Positions 26,724 through 35,475 of a stretch of DNA of 64,000 bases are shown here, piece by piece. The stretch spans positions 1 through 64,000 of the forward strand of contig JAEUHX010000052.1 of NCBI GenBank assembly GCA_016792805.1, read 5' to 3'. The DNA comes from Planctomycetota bacterium. Its GTDB lineage: Bacteria; Planctomycetota; UBA1135; JACQFD01. Numbering within the stretch: the stretch's first letter is position 1; each line of letters begins with the position of its first letter. Below the pieces are notes generated by a model. The model was given only the letters and a program-made list of their open reading frames with translations, did no database searches and was not told where the DNA came from. Position numbers and translations under genes: made by a program.

Positions 26724-29638
26724 GGGCGCGCTCCATTCTCGGCATAGCCGCCGAGGAAGGCTGCCCGAAGATCTTCCGTACCGATGGCGAAGAGCTCCTT
26801 CGAGCCGAGGGTGACCGACAGCTGATTTTGGGAAGTTACTTCTCCGATGACCGCCACCGGCACGCCGGCTAGCGCGGAGCGAACCTTCGGCAGCGCCGCC
26901 GGCTCGATTTCCAGCAGCAGCCGCGAGCACGATTCGGAAAAAAGCTTCAAATCGGCCCGGTCGGGTGTGCCGACCGCGAGGGGCACGGCTGCGGCGTCGA
27001 TCCGCGCGCCGAGGCCGCCGGCAAAGGCCATTTCTGCCGCCGCCACGGCAAGGCCGCCCTCGGAGAGGTCGTGGGCGGAGCGCACCCAACCCTCACGAAT
27101 GCAGCGAGCCGCCCCGTGCAGCACCGACCGTCCGAGCACGGCGTCGACGCGAGGCGGATTCTTGCCGAGCCCCAGCCCGCGCGCGAGATGGAGGTGTGAT
27201 CCGCCGAGTTCGTCTTTTGTGAGGCCGACGAGGACCAGCAGGTTCCCCGGCTGCTTCAAATCCATCGTGACGCACCGCGCCACGTCGTCGATTACAGCCA
27301 TGGCCGTCACGAGGAACGTCGGCGGGATCGCGATCGACTCGCCGCCGACGCGATACTCATTATTGAGTGAATCCTTGCCCGACACGAAGGGGGTGCCGTA
27401 GGCGATCGCAAGATCGCGTGCCGCCTCCGAGCAGCGGACGAGGGCGCCGAGGCGATCGGGCTTATCACAGTTGCCCCAGCAGTAATTATCAAGAATCGCC
27501 GTGCGGTCCGGATCGCCGCCGGCGCACACGACGTTGCGCATCGCCTCGTCGATCGACGCCTCCGCGAGCGATGCAGGGTCGAGCTGGCCGTAGCGCGGGT
27601 TGAGCCCAATCGCCAGCGCGACGCCGACCCGCGATCCATAGACGGGCGCGATCACAGTTCCGTCGGACGGCCCATCGCGCCGCACGCCGGTAAACGGCTT
27701 CACGACCGTCGTGCCCTGCACCTCGTGGTCGTACTGACGGACAATCCACTCTTTCGACGCCACATTCGGCAGCCGCAGGATGGAGAGCAGGAGCGCTCCG
27801 AGCTCCGATTCCGAAGGCGGCGCAGGCTCTTCCGCCGTCTTCGGCTCCCACACCGCGGAGCGCACCACTTTGGGAACGCCTTTGTGTAAGAACTTTCCGT
27901 CGAGATCGCCGACGACCTCGCCTTTGTAACGAAGCACGACGCGCCCGTGGCTCGCGAAGCTCCCGAGCACGGTCATCTCGACCTGCTCTTCTCTACAAAT
28001 CTCGCGGACGCGATCCACATTCTTGGGATCGACGACCAGCACCATGCGCTCCTGCGCTTCGCTGATCCAGATCTCGTCGTAGGCGAGACCGGCATACTTG
28101 AGCGGCACGCGGTCGAGCTCGACCTCGGCGCCCGTCGTCTCGCCAAGCTCACCAATAGCCGAGGAAAGCCCACCCGCGCCGCAGTCGGTGATGGAGCGGA
28201 TCAGCCCTTCATCGCGCGCGCGCAGGATCGCCTCGAGCGCCTTCTTTTCTGTAATCGGATCGCCGATCTGTACGGCCGTCGCGCTCACCGTCTGCGAATC
28301 CTCGTGCAGCTCCTCCGAGGAGAAGGTCGCGCCATGGATGCCGTCGCGCCCCGTGCGCCCGCCGATCAGCACAATGGCGTCGCCTGGACGCACTTCCTTG
28401 CGGACTGCACTTTTCGGCATGACACCGATCGTGCCGCAGAAAACGAGCGGATTCGCCGTGTAGCCCGGGTCGACGAAGACTCCGCCGGACACCGTCGGGA
28501 TGCCCATGCGATTGCCGTAGTCGCGCACTCCCGCCACCACGCCGCGCAGCACGCGGTGAGGATGGAGCGTGCCCTTCGGCAGCTTGTTTTCCGGGAGATC
28601 GAGCGGACCGACACAAAAAACGTCCGTCGAGGCGACGGGCCGCGCGCCGATCCCCGTCCCGATCACGTCGCGAATCACGCCGCCGATGCCGGTGCCGGCG
28701 CCGCCATAGGGCTCGATGGCCGACGGGTGATTGTGCGTCTCCACTTTGATGCAGACGGCGCGCTCCGCGTCGAGCTCGATCACTCCCGCATTGTCCACAA
28801 AAACCGAGAGGCACCACGGGCGGCGAACGGTTTCCGTCGCGCGCACGATCGTCTCTCCGAGGATCGACTCGATGCGCCTCGGCGGTTTCCCCGCTTCTCG
28901 ATAATCACAGGCGCCCTTCAGCGTCTTGTGCTTGCAGTGCTCGCTCCAGGTCTGGGCGATCGTCTCCAGCTCCGCGTTCGTGGGCTCCCGGTCGATGGAT
29001 CGGTAATGATCACGAATCGATTCCATCTCGGCGCGGTTCAGCGACAGCGACATCTCGCGGCTCAGCTTCATGAGGGCATCGCCCTCGAGCGCGCGGATCG
29101 GAATCGTAATCTTTCGGAACGGCCGCCCGTCGGGCTCGAACGGAAGCGGAAGATCGCGCTCATCGACGCGAAGCTCCTCGATCGTCTCATTGGCGAGCGA
29201 CTTCGCGGCCACCGCCCGAACGGCTTGCGCGCTCGCGCCGGTTTTCACTTCGTAGCTTCGAAATGTGGCAATTGCCGCCGGCTCGATCTGTAGTGTTCGC
29301 AGCGCCGACGCGACGCTGCCCGCCACCGGATCCATCACTCCGAGCTTTCGCAACACGTCGATCCGGCGCGTGCCCGCCGGAGTGTCGAAGGGGGACTCGT
29401 CAGTCCGCCGCATCCGCCACCGGTCCGACACCGGGTCGGCCAGAAGCTCTCGCGCCGCGCGCTCGGCGTCTCGGCGCGGGATTCCGCCATGGAGGAGGTA
29501 GCCGCGGCGGTGCAGCGCCCCGCTGTTCGGCAGCCCCAGCTCTGCCAGCGCGCTCGCAGCCGCCGAGCCTTCGGGGTCGGGAATGCCGAGACGCACCTCG
29601 ACTTCGATTTGCCAGAACGGGGACGTGACGCGGCGCAA
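26720..29638 (-). CDS. purL: Phosphoribosylformylglycinamidine synthase PurL with N-terminal tandem PurS-like region
   Basis: PurL converts FGAR, ATP and ammonia to FGAM. The core is complete: linker with WSEHCKHKTLKG (about residue 240), HNHPSAIEPYGGAGTGIGG, two AIR-synthase-like ATPase halves and LSEGGLAVAAAEM. Before it come about 200 residues with two PurS-like modules (VEVRLGIPDPEG at about 12-24, and VLRKLGVMDPVAGSVASAL near 96), so PurS is fused rather than separate. No glutaminase domain is present; that is purQ, overlapping by 4 bp. The start is uncertain: the TTG at 29638 gives 972 residues beginning just before the PurS-like strand, and another TTG at 29725 would add 29 residues. 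The accA gene is divergent. Confidence 0.93.
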   Translation of the reverse strand: MRRVTSPFWQIEVEVRLGIPDPEGSAAASALAELGLPNSGALHRRGYLLHGGIPRRDAERAARELLADPVSDRWRMRRTDESPFDTPAGTRRIDVLRKLGVMDPVAGSVASALRTLQIEPAAIATFRSYEVKTGASAQAVRAVAAKSLANETIEELRVDERDLPLPFEPDGRPFRKITIPIRALEGDALMKLSREMSLSLNRAEMESIRDHYRSIDREPTNAELETIAQTWSEHCKHKTLKGACDYREAGKPPRRIESILGETIVRATETVRRPWCLSVFVDNAGVIELDAERAVCIKVETHNHPSAIEPYGGAGTGIGGVIRDVIGTGIGARPVASTDVFCVGPLDLPENKLPKGTLHPHRVLRGVVAGVRDYGNRMGIPTVSGGVFVDPGYTANPLVFCGTIGVMPKSAVRKEVRPGDAIVLIGGRTGRDGIHGATFSSEELHEDSQTVSATAVQIGDPITEKKALEAILRARDEGLIRSITDCGAGGLSSAIGELGETTGAEVELDRVPLKYAGLAYDEIWISEAQERMVLVVDPKNVDRVREICREEQVEMTVLGSFASHGRVVLRYKGEVVGDLDGKFLHKGVPKVVRSAVWEPKTAEEPAPPSESELGALLLSILRLPNVASKEWIVRQYDHEVQGTTVVKPFTGVRRDGPSDGTVIAPVYGSRVGVALAIGLNPRYGQLDPASLAEASIDEAMRNVVCAGGDPDRTAILDNYCWGNCDKPDRLGALVRCSEAARDLAIAYGTPFVSGKDSLNNEYRVGGESIAIPPTFLVTAMAVIDDVARCVTMDLKQPGNLLVLVGLTKDELGGSHLHLARGLGLGKNPPRVDAVLGRSVLHGAARCIREGWVRSAHDLSEGGLAVAAAEMAFAGGLGARIDAAAVPLAVGTPDRADLKLFSESCSRLLLEIEPAALPKVRSALAGVPVAVIGEVTSQNQLSVTLGSKELFAIGTEDLRAAFLGGYAENGARP

Positions 29639-29813
29639 GGCTAGGTCGAGGTAGTTTCGGGGTGTGCCGACGCCGAGGAATTCGGGCGCAACCCAGGCGG
29701 TGCGAGGTGCGCGGACGCCGCACAAAAATTTCGTCGGGGAGTGTAGCGGTCGCCGCGGGAGGAGGAAGCCTGCTTGCGTGCTCGGGTGGCCTCCCTATGC
29801 TCGGCCCGACCCC
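29639..29813. promoter_or_regulatory. Divergent purL/accA intergenic region
   Basis: This 175-bp region separates the divergent purL and accA starts and must hold promoters for both. No operator or riboswitch-like structure was recognised by eye. Its extent depends on which purL start is used. Confidence 0.3.
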
Positions 29814-30818
29814 ATGGTGGACGAATCTCGCCCCCGCCGCGTCGAAGCTCTCAATTCGGGCCTCGCGTTTGAGCGCCCCATTCTCGAGCTCGAGCAAAAG
29901 ATCGCCGAACTCGAGAAGCTCGCGGCGTCGACGCGCCTCGACCTGAACGGCGAGATCAAGCTCCTCCGCGAGCGCTTGAAGCGCACGATCGAGGAGACCT
30001 ATCGCCACCTGACACCGTGGGAGCGCGTGAACGTCGCGCGCCACGCCGATCGGCCCATCACCCAGGACTACATCGAGCAGATGCTCGACGACTTCTTCGA
30101 GCTCCACGGCGACGGCTACTTCGGCGACGACCGCGCGATGGTGACGGGGATGGGAAAGATCGGCGGTCGCTCGGTGATGCTCGTGGCGCACCGAAAGGGG
30201 AAGACGACCAAGGAGCGCCTCGCGTGCAACTTCGGCTGCGCCCATCCGGAGGGCTACCGGAAGGCCCTCCGTAAGATGAAGCTTGCCGAGAGGTTACGGC
30301 TTCCGATTGTGGCGCTGATCAACACGCCGGGCGCCTATCCCGGAATTGGAGCCGAGGAGCGCGGGCAGGCCCGCGCCATTGCGGAGAACATCCTCGAGAT
30401 GTTCGGCCTCGCGACCCCGATCCTCTCGATCGTGATCGGCGAGGGCGGCTCGGGTGGCGCTCTGGGAATCGGCGTGGGTGACAAGGTCGCGATCCTTCAA
30501 CACGCGTATTACTCGGTCATTTCTCCCGAGGCTTGCTCGGCGATTCTCTGGCGAAACGGCGAGCGCGCGCCCGATGCGGCCCGCGCGTTGCGCCTCACGT
30601 CGGATGATCTGCTGGCGCTTGGCGTCGTCGACGAGGTGATTCCCGAGCCGCTCGGCGGTGCGCACCGCGATCCGCCCGCCATGATCGCCGCGGTGAAGCA
30701 GCGCGTACTCGCTTGGCTCGATGAGCTGTCTGCCTTCTCGACGACGGAGCTCCTCGACCGGCGCTACCGGAAGTTCCGGTACATCGCCCAGGGCGTGCTG
30801 GCGCCGCCGCCGCTCTGA
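29814..30818 (+). CDS. accA: Acetyl-CoA carboxylase carboxyltransferase subunit alpha
   Basis: AccA and AccD form the carboxyltransferase that moves CO2 from carboxybiotin to acetyl-CoA, the first step of fatty-acid synthesis. The ATG at 29814 gives 334 residues, the normal length. Family signatures are ILELEQKIAELEKLA at the N-terminus, NTPGAYPGIGAEERGQ, the oxyanion-hole EGGSGGALGIG and YSVISPEACSAILW. The partner accD is 9.5 kb away at 40322, on the same strand but in another operon. A hairpin (30902-30922) follows before the sigma factor gene. Confidence 0.96.
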   Translation: MVDESRPRRVEALNSGLAFERPILELEQKIAELEKLAASTRLDLNGEIKLLRERLKRTIEETYRHLTPWERVNVARHADRPITQDYIEQMLDDFFELHGDGYFGDDRAMVTGMGKIGGRSVMLVAHRKGKTTKERLACNFGCAHPEGYRKALRKMKLAERLRLPIVALINTPGAYPGIGAEERGQARAIAENILEMFGLATPILSIVIGEGGSGGALGIGVGDKVAILQHAYYSVISPEACSAILWRNGERAPDAARALRLTSDDLLALGVVDEVIPEPLGGAHRDPPAMIAAVKQRVLAWLDELSAFSTTELLDRRYRKFRYIAQGVLAPPPL

Positions 30819-30901
30819 TTCGCCTCCGGAATGAACCGACAAACCTCGGAGCGGGTCCCTCCTGAGGTAGGAAAGTTTGGCCAGGGCGGCCCGGCGCCCC
30901 A

Positions 30902-30922
30902 ACGGCCCCTGATTGGGGCCGT
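30902..30922 (+). terminator. Hairpin after accA
   Basis: The perfect 8-bp stem ACGGCCCC / GGGGCCGT has a 5-nt loop and lies between accA and the sigma factor gene. No T-run follows, so it may be a weak or Rho-assisted terminator, or a leader structure of the sigma operon. Confidence 0.4.
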
Positions 30923-30950
30923 AGGGTTCGACGGCCGATTCCTTCGATCC

Positions 30951-31658
30951 ATGTTCGATCATCCCGCTCCGACTCCCACGGGCACGCCCACGCCGAGCAG
31001 TGCTCCGGCGCCTGCGGCCGCTTCCCGGCCGATGCGCACTTCGGTGATGATTCCACGGCAAGCCGTGAGTACGCCTTCGAATCCGCAGGTGAGTTCAGGT
31101 GGCGAGCCGGGTGTCCGGTCGGACGCCGAGCTGCTCCGTGCCACGGCTGCGGGCGACCGCGACGCGTTCCGCACACTGGTCGATCGCTATGAGAGGCGCG
31201 CCTATTTTGCTGCGTACCATCTCCTCGGCGACGAGGAGGAGGCGCGCGACGTGGTGCAGGAGGCGTTCGTCCGGGTCTACCGGTCGATGGACAAGTTCGA
31301 TGAGCGTCGATCGTTCTACACCTGGTTCTATCGAATTGTTACGAACCTCGCGATCGACCATCTGCGGCACCTAAGGCTCACAAAAAAGGTGTCGGGCGAA
31401 GATGTGACAGAAAATCTCGAGGGGGGCGCGCCGCCTTCGAGTTCCGCCGAGTCGGCCGAGACCCGTAATCGTGTTCGGCGCGTGCTCGACACCCTGCCGC
31501 CCAAGTTCAAGGCCGTGATGGTGCTGCGAGAGCTCCACGGTCTTTCTTGCAAGGAAATCGCGTCGATTCTCGGATCGACACACGCCACCGTCCGATGGCG
31601 CATGCACCGCGCACGCCATCTGTTCCGAGACGCCTACGAGCGGCTCACACAAAAGTAA
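30951..31658 (+). CDS. ECF RNA polymerase sigma factor
   Basis: Starting at MFDHPAP (ATG at 30951) the protein is 235 residues. An unusual 55-residue Pro/Ala/Thr-rich N-terminus precedes sigma region 2 (LVDRYERRAYFAAYHLL, ARDVVQEAFVRVYR, FYTWFYRIVTNLAIDHLR) and region 4 (LPPKFKAVMVLRELHGLSCKEIASIL and its helix-turn-helix). It directs polymerase to a stress or envelope regulon. The next gene encodes a zinc-binding membrane anti-sigma factor, followed by HtrA-like and PDZ proteins, so this resembles an RpoE-type operon that probably autoregulates. An internal ATG at 31032 would remove most of the N-terminal tail. Confidence 0.93.
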   Translation: MFDHPAPTPTGTPTPSSAPAPAAASRPMRTSVMIPRQAVSTPSNPQVSSGGEPGVRSDAELLRATAAGDRDAFRTLVDRYERRAYFAAYHLLGDEEEARDVVQEAFVRVYRSMDKFDERRSFYTWFYRIVTNLAIDHLRHLRLTKKVSGEDVTENLEGGAPPSSSAESAETRNRVRRVLDTLPPKFKAVMVLRELHGLSCKEIASILGSTHATVRWRMHRARHLFRDAYERLTQK

Positions 31659-31754
31659 CTTTCGCGCGCCATTCCGGGCCATCCCTCGAAACGAACAGTA
31701 CCCGATCACCGGCCGATCCCATCGGAGCATCCCGCATCCCACCGTTGTAGCGTC

Positions 31755-32642
31755 ATGCCTCTTTTCTCTTCTTCTCGTCCGCGCTGTGAAGCGTTCCTCG
31801 CGCAAGCCGACGACCTCGTGGGTCGCGACCTTTCGCCGGAGCAGGCAGCGCCACTGATGGAGCACGCTCGAACGTGCTTGCGTTGCGCCCGCGTGTGGCG
31901 CGCGTCGCTCGAGCGCTCCGCGGCCCTGCAGTCTCTTTCCATCTGGGAGCTGGAGTCGAACGGTGTCAAGCCGCCGGCACCCGGAGAAACCGCCGATGCC
32001 GTGTTCGCTCGGCTCGCCGCGGGCGAAGGTTTGCCCACATGGCAGGAGCGGCTCCGAAGCCAGAGCTGGGTGCGACCGCTCGCCGCCGCCGCGATCGTGC
32101 TGCTCGCGCTTTCGGTGGGCGGCGCTGGGCTCTGGGTTTCGTCGCACGGAATCGGATTTGTGGGAACTCCCGGCGCGAGCGTGCCCGATGGGTCGCCCGC
32201 ACTGTCCGAGGACGGCAGCGGAATGCGCGGATCTTTCGACCACCGGGTCACACTCGATCCCAAGGCGCGTTCCAACGGCTCCTCCCTGGAGGCGGTCCCT
32301 GTCGCGAGCGGCAGCACCGGCTCGCCAGCGCGCGTCGGATCAGAGATCCATGATCCGAAGGTTACCGTGGAGCAGGGCGGACCGGTCTATTTGACGAAGG
32401 GGCTGCGCCCGGTGAATCGCCCGTTGCGGTTCCTTGACGGGTCGCGGTCGGTGCCTCGGGAACGCGGCGCCATTCCCATGGGGGCGGGCCCGTATCAGGA
32501 TTATTTGTGGTACTCGGTCGACGGTCGAGCGGGCAGCGGCGTTCTCGATGGTGGCGCTCTGGGCATCGACGCCCATGGCGGCGGCACAGCCGAATATGCC
32601 GGTGCTTTTGTGAAGCCGCAGAGCACGGTCAGGCCCCATTAA
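31755..32642 (+). CDS. Membrane-anchored zinc-finger anti-sigma factor
   Basis: This 295-residue protein opens with a ZAS-type zinc motif: C11 and H37-x3-C41-x2-C44 (EHARTCLRC). It has one transmembrane helix at about residues 108-128 and an extracytoplasmic region of about 165 residues without a recognised domain. ZAS proteins bind and hold ECF sigma factors until proteolysis or redox change releases them. Its position directly after the sigma factor gene supports that partnership. The outer domain may be the signal receiver. Confidence 0.85.
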   Translation: MPLFSSSRPRCEAFLAQADDLVGRDLSPEQAAPLMEHARTCLRCARVWRASLERSAALQSLSIWELESNGVKPPAPGETADAVFARLAAGEGLPTWQERLRSQSWVRPLAAAAIVLLALSVGGAGLWVSSHGIGFVGTPGASVPDGSPALSEDGSGMRGSFDHRVTLDPKARSNGSSLEAVPVASGSTGSPARVGSEIHDPKVTVEQGGPVYLTKGLRPVNRPLRFLDGSRSVPRERGAIPMGAGPYQDYLWYSVDGRAGSGVLDGGALGIDAHGGGTAEYAGAFVKPQSTVRPH

Positions 32643-32756
32643 TCTGTTCCCGTTTTTCGGAATCGATTCCCATGCGGTGATCCTTCGGTGACCAGCCTGC
32701 TCCCGAAGCCCCAGGGAGCGCGGTCGCCGAGCCAGTTTCCACCGAGAGCGACCCCC

Positions 32757-33965
32757 ATGTTGTCCGCAATCCTGTGCTCGTTTCTGTGGATTCCGGCGGT
32801 GCCGGTCCAGGAGCGCACGAGCGCGGCCACCAAGGCTGACTCCGAACCGGCGGCGCCCTCGCGGACTGGTCTGCTGGAGGCGCTCGAGCGGGAACGGAGA
32901 GTGGTTGCGGAGCGGCTGCGGGCCGCATCGATCGCTGTCATGGTGAACGGCGACGGCATCTCACCGCCGGTACGCTTCTCCGGCACGCTGCTGGACGGAA
33001 AAGGAACTTTTGCGGCGCCGACGCGACTCCTTCAGGGAGCGCGGATGATCTCGGCGCGCACGCACGATGACCGCATTTTTGTGGCGCACGAGATCACCCG
33101 CGTCGCCGATTCGCCGCTGAGCCTGCTTCGGCTCGAGTGCGATGTCGCGCCGCCTGCGCCACGGATTGGAGCGAGCGCCGCAGTTGCCGTCGGCGATTTT
33201 GTTGCGCTCGTCGCCAGCCCCTACGGATTCGAGTCGACGACGTCGTTCGGGACGGTGAGCGGGATCAAGCGCCAAGTTGCACAAATCCCGCGGATCGATC
33301 TGTTGCAGACGAACTTGTCGGCCGTCGAAGGGGCCATCGGCGGCGTTCTCGGAAACAGCCGCGGAGAAGTGGTGGGAGTGCTCGTGGGCGGGCCGGAGCT
33401 CGACAATGCGACGGCTGAGATCACTCTTTCCGGATCTGGGCGCACACGTGAATTGTCGGGTGAGACCGCAAGCCGGCCGGCTTCTGTGCGCATCGGAGAT
33501 ATCGCATTCGAGGAGCGCTCGATGCTGCGCGCCATGCGGTTCTCCGCTACGGCGCCGGCCGCCAGCATCTCCATGTCGCTGGCAGTGCCCGTGACTCATC
33601 TCATGGCCGCGCTCGCAAGTCTGCCTGCGGACGCTGCGCAGCCGGCACAAGCAACAAAAAGCTCGCGGCGCGTTCTCGGTGTGCTGCTGAACGAGAACAT
33701 CGACCCGCTGCTGCGAACACAGCTGCGGCTGCCCGTGTCGGGCGGTCTGGTCGTGGAGCAGGTCTTCGAAGCCTCTCCGGCCTCGCGTGCAGGGCTGAAG
33801 GCATTCGATATCCTTCTGTCGATTCACGGCGAAGCGCTCCAGAACAATGAACATTTCCGGGAGCTGTTGCAGGAAATGTGGGTACCGCGCGGACTCAAGT
33901 TCGAGCTCCTGCGGGGAGGATCCCGCATGACCCTCGACGTTCCGAGCCCCGTCCAGGGGAAATGA
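32757..33965 (+). CDS. HtrA-like PDZ protein with degenerate serine-protease domain
   Basis: The ATG at 32757 gives 402 residues with a short signal peptide (MLSAILCSFLWIPAVPV). Residues about 50-215 align by pattern to the trypsin-like domain of DegP/HtrA, and a PDZ domain lies at about 300-395 (VVEQVFEASPASRAGLKAFD). All three catalytic positions appear lost: the active-site Ser in GNSGG is Ile (EGAIGG, I194), the NYHVV His region reads PTRLL, and the Asp of SDLALL is Pro. It is therefore probably a non-catalytic sensor or chaperone. It sits third in the sigma/anti-sigma operon, where active HtrA or RseB-like regulators usually occur. Confidence 0.8.
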   Translation: MLSAILCSFLWIPAVPVQERTSAATKADSEPAAPSRTGLLEALERERRVVAERLRAASIAVMVNGDGISPPVRFSGTLLDGKGTFAAPTRLLQGARMISARTHDDRIFVAHEITRVADSPLSLLRLECDVAPPAPRIGASAAVAVGDFVALVASPYGFESTTSFGTVSGIKRQVAQIPRIDLLQTNLSAVEGAIGGVLGNSRGEVVGVLVGGPELDNATAEITLSGSGRTRELSGETASRPASVRIGDIAFEERSMLRAMRFSATAPAASISMSLAVPVTHLMAALASLPADAAQPAQATKSSRRVLGVLLNENIDPLLRTQLRLPVSGGLVVEQVFEASPASRAGLKAFDILLSIHGEALQNNEHFRELLQEMWVPRGLKFELLRGGSRMTLDVPSPVQGK

Positions 33966-34043
33966 GGGAAGCGCGGCCTCGACTGGCAAACATGTGAGGT
34001 CTCGGATCAGTATCTCAGGCGACCATCGAGCAAGAGAAAACAC

Positions 34044-35351
34044 ATGAGCACTTTCCTACCGATCCCATCCGTTTTCGCGCGGCCCGTGATGCTGGCGACG
34101 GCGGTGACGTCGCTCGCAGTCCCCGCATTTGTTCAAGACACCGCGCCGAAGAATAAGGCGGCCACGGCGCCCACGGCGGCCCCACACGACCCGGAGCTCC
34201 AGCGCTGGATCGAACAGCTCGGCAGCACCGATTTCGAGAAGCGCGACGCGGCGCTCGACGCGCTGCGGGCGAAGGGGAAGTCTGCGCTTGGCGCCCTCGA
34301 CGAGGCTGCCACGAACTCAGAAGACCCCGAAGTGCGTTGGAACGCGCGGCGCCTCGCCCGCGATATTCGTGATGGTCAAACATCGGCTGCCCCGGAGCCC
34401 TCGCGCTCGAAGGCCGATGACTCTGTCCGGCGGAATTCCGGCGGTTGGCGCACGCCGCGCACGTTCACGATTCCGCCCGGGAGCTTTCCCGATGTGAGGA
34501 TCGAGACGGACCTGCGGCAGTTTGAGGAGCAGATGCGCGAGCTGCGGCGCAACCTCGATCAGTTCAAGAATCAATTCAAGGATCAGGTTAAGTCGCAGTT
34601 CCGCGTCGGCCCGGGCACGATCCAGATCGGCCCCGGCGGCTCGTTCTTCTCGTCCTCAAACGGCGTCTCGATTGAGGTGAGCGACGACCACGTTCGCGTC
34701 GAGGTTACAAAAAAGCAGGAAGACGGGTCGGAGGAACGCAAGACCTACGAGGCCGGCTCCATGGAGGAGTTCCGCGAAAAGTATCCTGACATCGCGGACC
34801 AGTACCTCGACAAGCAGGGGGTGTTCCCCAATTTTGTGATGCCGGACATGAAGCTCGACTTCCCTGGCTTCACGTTCCCCGGCGGCTCGATGCGCATTGG
34901 GATTGGTAATGATCCCTGGAATCTCGCTCCGGCACCGACGCCTGCGCTCGAGCACCTCATCGGCCCGGAAAACGGCCAACGGCTCGGCGTGTCGGTGGGC
35001 GAAGTGCCCGACGCGGTCCGCAAGTTCCTTGGCATTCAAGGACAGGCGGGCGCGATCCTCGAGTCGGTGGAGGAGGATACGCAGGCGAGCGATCTCGGCC
35101 TCAAGGCAGGAGATCTGTTGCTTTCAATCAACGGCAAGACGATCGGCGAAGGCACTACCATTCGCGAGGCGCTCGCGAGCGTGCCCGTCGGCGAGAAGCT
35201 CCGCGTCGAGGTGATCCGCGGCGCCGAAGGCCGCAAGCAATTCGAGGCGACGAAGCGCAAGACCGAAGTGAAGGCCGAAGCCGATGAGCCGGCCGCTTCC
35301 CAAGGCTCGGAGCTGAAGCCGATCCCGAAGAACAAGAAAGTGCGCCGCTAG
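34044..35351 (+). CDS. Secreted HEAT-like/PDZ-domain protein
   Basis: The 435-residue product has a signal peptide ending near AFVQD, an HEAT-like segment (about 48-110, ELQRWIEQLGSTDFEKRDAA), a helical middle region (about 155-185) and a C-terminal PDZ domain (about 318-405, GAILESVEEDTQASDLGLKA). No protease domain is present. It lies 78 bp after the pseudo-HtrA gene and is the last gene of the cluster, followed by two strong hairpins. It probably binds exposed C-termini of envelope proteins and feeds the sigma module; this is inferred from context. Confidence 0.82.
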   Translation: MSTFLPIPSVFARPVMLATAVTSLAVPAFVQDTAPKNKAATAPTAAPHDPELQRWIEQLGSTDFEKRDAALDALRAKGKSALGALDEAATNSEDPEVRWNARRLARDIRDGQTSAAPEPSRSKADDSVRRNSGGWRTPRTFTIPPGSFPDVRIETDLRQFEEQMRELRRNLDQFKNQFKDQVKSQFRVGPGTIQIGPGGSFFSSSNGVSIEVSDDHVRVEVTKKQEDGSEERKTYEAGSMEEFREKYPDIADQYLDKQGVFPNFVMPDMKLDFPGFTFPGGSMRIGIGNDPWNLAPAPTPALEHLIGPENGQRLGVSVGEVPDAVRKFLGIQGQAGAILESVEEDTQASDLGLKAGDLLLSINGKTIGEGTTIREALASVPVGEKLRVEVIRGAEGRKQFEATKRKTEVKAEADEPAASQGSELKPIPKNKKVRR

Positions 35352-35368
35352 CCGCGGCGATGACTTGC

Positions 35369-35392
35369 GCTCCGCAGGCAACTCTGCGGAGC
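35369..35392 (+). terminator. Hairpin after the PDZ gene
   Basis: The perfect 9-bp stem GCTCCGCAG / CTGCGGAGC has a 6-nt loop, 18 bp after the PDZ gene stop and just before a second, stronger hairpin. Confidence 0.5.
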
Positions 35393-35403
35393 TCAACGAT
35401 TCT

Positions 35404-35435
35404 CAGCCCGCGCGGCCGATTTGCCGCGCGGGCTG
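35404..35435 (+). terminator. Strong terminator-like hairpin
   Basis: The perfect 13-bp stem CAGCCCGCGCGGC / GCCGCGCGGGCTG has a CGATTT loop and is followed by ATTGCTT. It is the likely main terminator of the sigma-factor operon. Confidence 0.7.
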
Positions 35436-35475
35436 ATTGCTTATCAGGGCGTGAGTTCCGTGGGGCAACAAGGCG

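Noticed and set aside
26724..27089. N-terminal extension of purQ to 27089
   Set aside because: The extra 122 codons overlap purL in another frame and are Arg/Gly-rich; purQ homology begins at GTG 26723.
27947..29293. 448-codon plus-strand frame
   Set aside because: It is antisense to conserved purL sequence and has a His/Arg/Asp-rich shadow composition.
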